Source: DASQPJ01 sp036268355
GTDB lineage: Bacteria; Actinomycetota; Actinomycetes; Sporichthyales; Sporichthyaceae
Assembly (NCBI GenBank): GCA_036268355.1
Contig: DATAUG010000049.1
Location: 1-7,420 of the forward strand
Direction of reading: 5' to 3'
DNA length: 7,420 nt
Positions 4,905 to 7,420 of the stretch are shown piece by piece. The notes under the pieces are model-generated. The model made no database searches. It was not told the origin of the DNA and saw only the letters and a program-made list of their open reading frames with translations. Positions within the stretch are counted from its first letter, which is position 1; each line of letters opens with the position of its first letter. The position numbers and the translations under genes are program-made.

Positions 4905-5249
4905 GTGGCTGGTGCGGTGTGGTCCGGGGTGATCAGCTTCGGTCTGGTCGCCGTCCCGGTGGGCCTGTTCACCGCCACCGAGGAGCACCAGCCGCACCAC
5001 TTCGCCGCCGGCGGCAGCGACCGCGTCCGCTACAAGCGCGTCAACGAGCGCACCGGTGAGGAGGTGGACTACGCCGACATCTCCGGCAGGGCACCGGCCA
5101 CCACCGCGAGAAAGGCGCCCGCGAAAAAGATCACCACAGCCGGGACGACCACGGCTGCGCGAAAGGTTCCGGCCAGGAAGGCCGTTGCCTCGGACAACGC
5201 GCCCGTGAAAAAGACGCGCGCGAAGAAGGCCACCCGGAAGGCCTCATGA
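4905..5249 (+). CDS. ku: Core-deleted Ku protein (mini-Ku: N-terminal segment joined to Lys-rich tail)
   Basis: 114 aa from a GTG at 4905, with a GGGGAAGGG stretch (4887-4895) upstream. Residues 1-58 match the start of bacterial Ku closely (AVWSGVISFGLVAVPVGLF, TATEEH, DRVRYKRVNERTGEEVDYADI). The normal sequence then stops. From about residue 60 the protein is a Lys/Arg/Ala/Thr-rich tail with 16 basic residues in 54 (KAPAKK, KKTRAKKATRKAS), like the C-terminal extension of actinobacterial Ku. Bacterial Ku is usually 270-350 aa, so about 200 central residues, including most of the DNA-encircling beta-barrel and the dimer parts, are missing while the frame is kept. It cannot form the Ku ring. 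The basic tail may still bind DNA. Its stop overlaps the next gene's ATG, so translation of the two is probably coupled. It could be a functional short protein or an in-frame deletion relic. Confidence 0.85.
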   Translation: MAGAVWSGVISFGLVAVPVGLFTATEEHQPHHFAAGGSDRVRYKRVNERTGEEVDYADISGRAPATTARKAPAKKITTAGTTTAARKVPARKAVASDNAPVKKTRAKKATRKAS

Positions 5250-6874
5250 CCGCGCAGGCCGATCGACTCGTGCCCTACCGGGCGAAGCGTGACTTCGAGC
5301 GGACCCTCGAGCCGGCCGGCGGTGGTGAAAGTGCACGCAAGGCAGCTCGCAAAGATCCAGATCCCGGCTTGCCCCGGTTCGTGGTGCAGCGGCACCGGGC
5401 CCGGCGGCTGCACTACGACTTCCGCCTGGAGATCGGCGGGGTGCTGGTCAGCTGGGCGGTGCCCAAAGGGCCGAGTCTGGATCCCGACGTGCGGCGCGCC
5501 GCGTTCCACGTCGAGGACCATCCGCTGGAGTACATCGACTTCGAGGGCTTGATCCCGGCCGGCCAGTACGGCGGCGGCGATGTGATCGTGTGGGACTCCG
5601 GCACTTGGGAGCCGCACGAGGCGACTGACCCGGCGGCCGCCGTTTCTGACGGCGAGTTACATGTCGACCTTCACGGGGTGAAACTGCGCGGCCGGTTCGC
5701 GCTGGTCCGCACGAAGACCGATCGGGCAGGCAAGGAGCAATGGCTGCTGCTGCACAAGCACGACAAGCACGCTGTGTCCGGCTGGGACCCGGAGGACCAT
5801 CCCAGCTCGGTGCTGTCCGGGCGGACCAACGAACAGGTCAAGGCCGAACCCGAACGCCGGTGGCGCGCCGACCTGCCCGCCGACCACGCTGCGGTCCCCG
5901 TGAAGCCGGATCCCGGCGCGCCGGTCGACCCGCAGGAACTGGCGGCCCTGGACGCCTTCGGGGCCAAGGCCACCTGGTCGGTGTTCGACCGCGAAGTGCC
6001 GGTCACCAACCTGGACAAGGTGCTGTTTCCCGCCCGCGCCGGGGAAGAACCGGTCACCAAACGGGACCTGCTGCGCTACACCGCGCAGATTGCCCCGCTC
6101 GTGCTGCCCTACCTGCGCGACCGCGCACTCAACATGCACCGATTCCCCAACGGGTCGATGACGAAAGGCTTCTGGCACAAGGAACTGCCCGACCATGCCC
6201 CGGACTGGCTACCGCGCTGGGAAAACCCCGACGCCGCCCCCGGACTGACCCGCACCTACCTGGTCGTCGACGAACCGGCCGCCTTGGTCTGGGCGGCGAA
6301 CTTCGGCGTCCTGGAGTGGCATGCCTGGACCTCCCGGGTCGAGCGAACCGACCGTCCCACCTATGCCCTGATCGACCTGGACCCCGGCCAGGGCACCAGC
6401 TGGGCGGACCTGGTCACCCTGGCGCGGCTGCACCGCACGGCGCTGGAACACCTGCAGGTTCGGGCCAGTCCGAAGGTCACCGGCCGCCGCGGGATCCAGA
6501 TCTGGATCCCGATCGCCCCCGGCCCTTCCTTCAACGACACCCGAGCCTGGGTCGAACAGCTGTCGCGAACCGTCGGTGCCGTCGTGCCCGAGTTGATCAG
6601 CTGGAAATGGCAGGCCGACGACCGAGGTGGAGCAGCCCGCCTGGACTACACCCAGAACGCGATCAACAAAACCCTCGTCGCCCCCTACAGCCCGCGCCCG
6701 GCACCCGGCGCCCCGGTGTCTGCACCGATCGGCTGGGACGAACTCGACGACCCCGATCTGCGCCCGGACCGGTTCACTGTCCGCTCACTCATGCCGCGAC
6801 TGGCCGAAAAAGGCGACCTGTTCGCCGACGTCCTGCGACACGACCAGACGCTGCCGGCCCTGGACCAGCCATGA
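5246..6874 (+). CDS. ligD: LigD phosphoesterase-polymerase fusion (PE-Pol, no ligase domain)
   Basis: 542 aa. The N-terminal third is the 3'-phosphoesterase domain: LVPYRAKRDFERT (8-20), then HRARRLHYDFRLE (50-62) and VEDHPLEYIDFEG (89-101). His50, His56, Asp58, Arg60, His92 and Tyr96 align at a constant offset of 8 with the catalytic His42, His48, Asp50, Arg52, His84 and Tyr88 of the Pseudomonas LigD domain. A linker (about 195-240) leads to the archaeo-eukaryotic primase-type polymerase domain, from WSVFDREVPVTNLDKVLFP to the end. It has the metal pair DLD (Asp377, Asp379), motif II KVTGRRGIQIW (410-420) and motif III RLDYTQN (Asp467), then NKTLVAPYSPRPAPGAPVS. Gln418 stands where His is usual. 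It would trim 3' phosphates and ribonucleotides and fill in ends during end joining. Its ATG overlaps the mini-Ku stop (ATGA). The ligase domain is encoded separately at 3697. Confidence 0.95.
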   Translation: MTAQADRLVPYRAKRDFERTLEPAGGGESARKAARKDPDPGLPRFVVQRHRARRLHYDFRLEIGGVLVSWAVPKGPSLDPDVRRAAFHVEDHPLEYIDFEGLIPAGQYGGGDVIVWDSGTWEPHEATDPAAAVSDGELHVDLHGVKLRGRFALVRTKTDRAGKEQWLLLHKHDKHAVSGWDPEDHPSSVLSGRTNEQVKAEPERRWRADLPADHAAVPVKPDPGAPVDPQELAALDAFGAKATWSVFDREVPVTNLDKVLFPARAGEEPVTKRDLLRYTAQIAPLVLPYLRDRALNMHRFPNGSMTKGFWHKELPDHAPDWLPRWENPDAAPGLTRTYLVVDEPAALVWAANFGVLEWHAWTSRVERTDRPTYALIDLDPGQGTSWADLVTLARLHRTALEHLQVRASPKVTGRRGIQIWIPIAPGPSFNDTRAWVEQLSRTVGAVVPELISWKWQADDRGGAARLDYTQNAINKTLVAPYSPRPAPGAPVSAPIGWDELDDPDLRPDRFTVRSLMPRLAEKGDLFADVLRHDQTLPALDQP

Positions 6875-7307
6875 TCGGCGTGCGCCCCCGCCCAGTACGC
6901 CGGCAGGCACCGGTCGTCGGTGCGGGACCGTGGCGCCGGAAAACCCATGAGGTACTTGGGTCGTGCGTCGGAAAATCGATCCCTGACGCCAGATCCTGAC
7001 CCGCTCAGTGCGATAAAGCTCTGCATCCGACGGTCCCGCCGGATCGCCTCGACCAACTCCACCCCCCCGACCGCGCCGTTCCCGACCTCCGCGCCGAGAA
7101 CAACGACGCGAAGATCCGACCCAAGGTGGGGCCGAAATTCGTGACGGCGGCGCCCTGGTGTTCGCTCATGATGGCGAGCAGTTCCTCGATCGGGTCGTCC
7201 GCTGCGCAGCTTCTGATTCGTCGACGTTTCGGGGCTCCCCGCGCGATGGCCCTACCCCAGCGGCACGCCGGCACAATCCGGTCGGCCGCCGGCAAAACAT
7301 TCGAAAC
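6875..7307. other. Gap after the end-joining cluster
   Basis: No intact gene. A small stem-loop, GCACCG (6907-6912) with CGGTGC (6918-6923), lies 33 bases after the LigD stop; without a T tract it is a weak terminator candidate. The only coding-like signal is the frame-broken minus-strand stretch at 6950-7200. Confidence 0.4.
6950..7200 (-). pseudogene. Possible frame-broken relic, receiver-like in part
   Basis: On the minus strand one frame reads DDPIEELLAIMSEHQGAAVT then NFGPTLG (about 7199-7120). The neighbouring frame continues SDLRVVVLGAEVGNGAVGG then VELVEAIRRDRRMQSFIALS (about 7119-7005). Joined by one frame change near 7119 they make a more natural protein than either frame alone. 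The second part resembles the -D(L)-VVL-...-G-ELV-AIR-D-R---I-ALS pattern of response-regulator receiver domains. There is no start with a ribosome binding site that I can place, and a usual Asp is Gly. It may be chance. Confidence 0.22.
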
Positions 7308-7420
7308 TAGTGGCGTGTTGCAATAGTCTCTGAACGGTTGGGTTCGGGACAATGGCTCATGCGTGCAGCGGTACTGGGTTTGCGGGACGGGGACCGGGAA
7401 CGGTTGATGTCGTGGACGCG
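7308..7420 (+). mobile_element. Probable IS630-family element, left end (partial)
   Basis: The transposase start at 7359 lies 50 bases after a TA dinucleotide at 7308-7309. IS630 elements insert at TA and have short gaps between the terminus and the gene, so the boundary may be there; a second TA at 7324-7325 is an alternative. The right end and inverted repeat partner are outside the window, so the boundary is not proven. Confidence 0.4.
7359..7420 (+). CDS. IS630-family-like transposase, N-terminal end only (partial)
   Basis: The last 20 codons of the window read MRAAVLGLRDGDRERLMSWT and then run off the edge. The L-L-DGDRE-L--W-R pattern is the usual start of actinobacterial IS630-type transposases, just before their helix-turn-helix (SLAQRARIVL-like) segment. 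There is no strong ribosome binding site before the ATG at 7359; an ATG at 7352 is in another frame. The call rests on a short peptide. Confidence 0.55.
   Translation, partial: MRAAVLGLRDGDRERLMSWT

Noticed and set aside
5740..6999. 419-aa plus-strand open frame
   Set aside because: It is an alternative frame of the LigD PE-Pol gene with a low-complexity Arg/Pro/Gly translation; PE and Pol motifs lie only in the 5246 frame.
7005..7352. 115-aa minus-strand ORF as an intact gene
   Set aside because: Only its middle looks protein-like. Its start overlaps the probable IS630 end, and the likely continuation is in another frame, so it is listed only as a possible relic.

Overview
The window is high-GC DNA with GC-rich third codon positions. 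Its protein families are an IS21 transposase, a SRPBCC cyclase-like protein, a KGG stress protein and a split LigD end-joining set. This points to an actinomycete (Actinomycetota); the genus cannot be told from sequence alone. The region looks accessory. It opens inside an IS21-family element, closes inside what looks like an IS630-family element, and carries several gene relics and long gene-poor gaps between a few intact genes.

Layout. Positions 1-135 hold the 5' end of an istA gene (minus strand) and the IS21 end with two 21-bp terminal-type repeats. Positions 310-386 (minus) hold a degenerate tRNA-Tyr-like gene. Positions 387-970 hold no clear gene, only a 14-codon ORF with a strong ribosome binding site and nearby hairpins. 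A SRPBCC-family protein (971-1438) follows, ending in a very long perfect hairpin. A short relic resembling the C-terminal HPS motif of a uracil-DNA glycosylase lies at 1755-1850. A 65-aa KGG-repeat stress protein (1980-2177) has a good intrinsic terminator. A 159-aa conserved helical protein of unknown function (2824-3303) has its last codons duplicated out of frame just after its stop.

The core of the window is a non-homologous end-joining (NHEJ) cluster: a stand-alone LigD-type ATP-dependent DNA ligase (3697-4689), a Ku gene that lacks its whole central core (4905-5249), and a LigD protein with phosphoesterase plus primase-polymerase domains (5246-6874). The Ku remnant overlaps the LigD gene by ATGA. 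In a normal cell Ku binds the DNA ends and recruits LigD, whose phosphoesterase and polymerase domains trim and fill the ends before the ligase seals them. Here the catalytic parts look intact, but Ku keeps only its N-terminal 58 or so residues joined in frame to a lysine-rich C-terminal tail. Either another Ku serves this set, or the short protein has a reduced role such as DNA tethering, LigD recruitment or translational coupling.

After the cluster (6875-7307) there is only a possible frame-broken minus-strand relic. Then the start of an IS630-like transposase runs off the end of the window.
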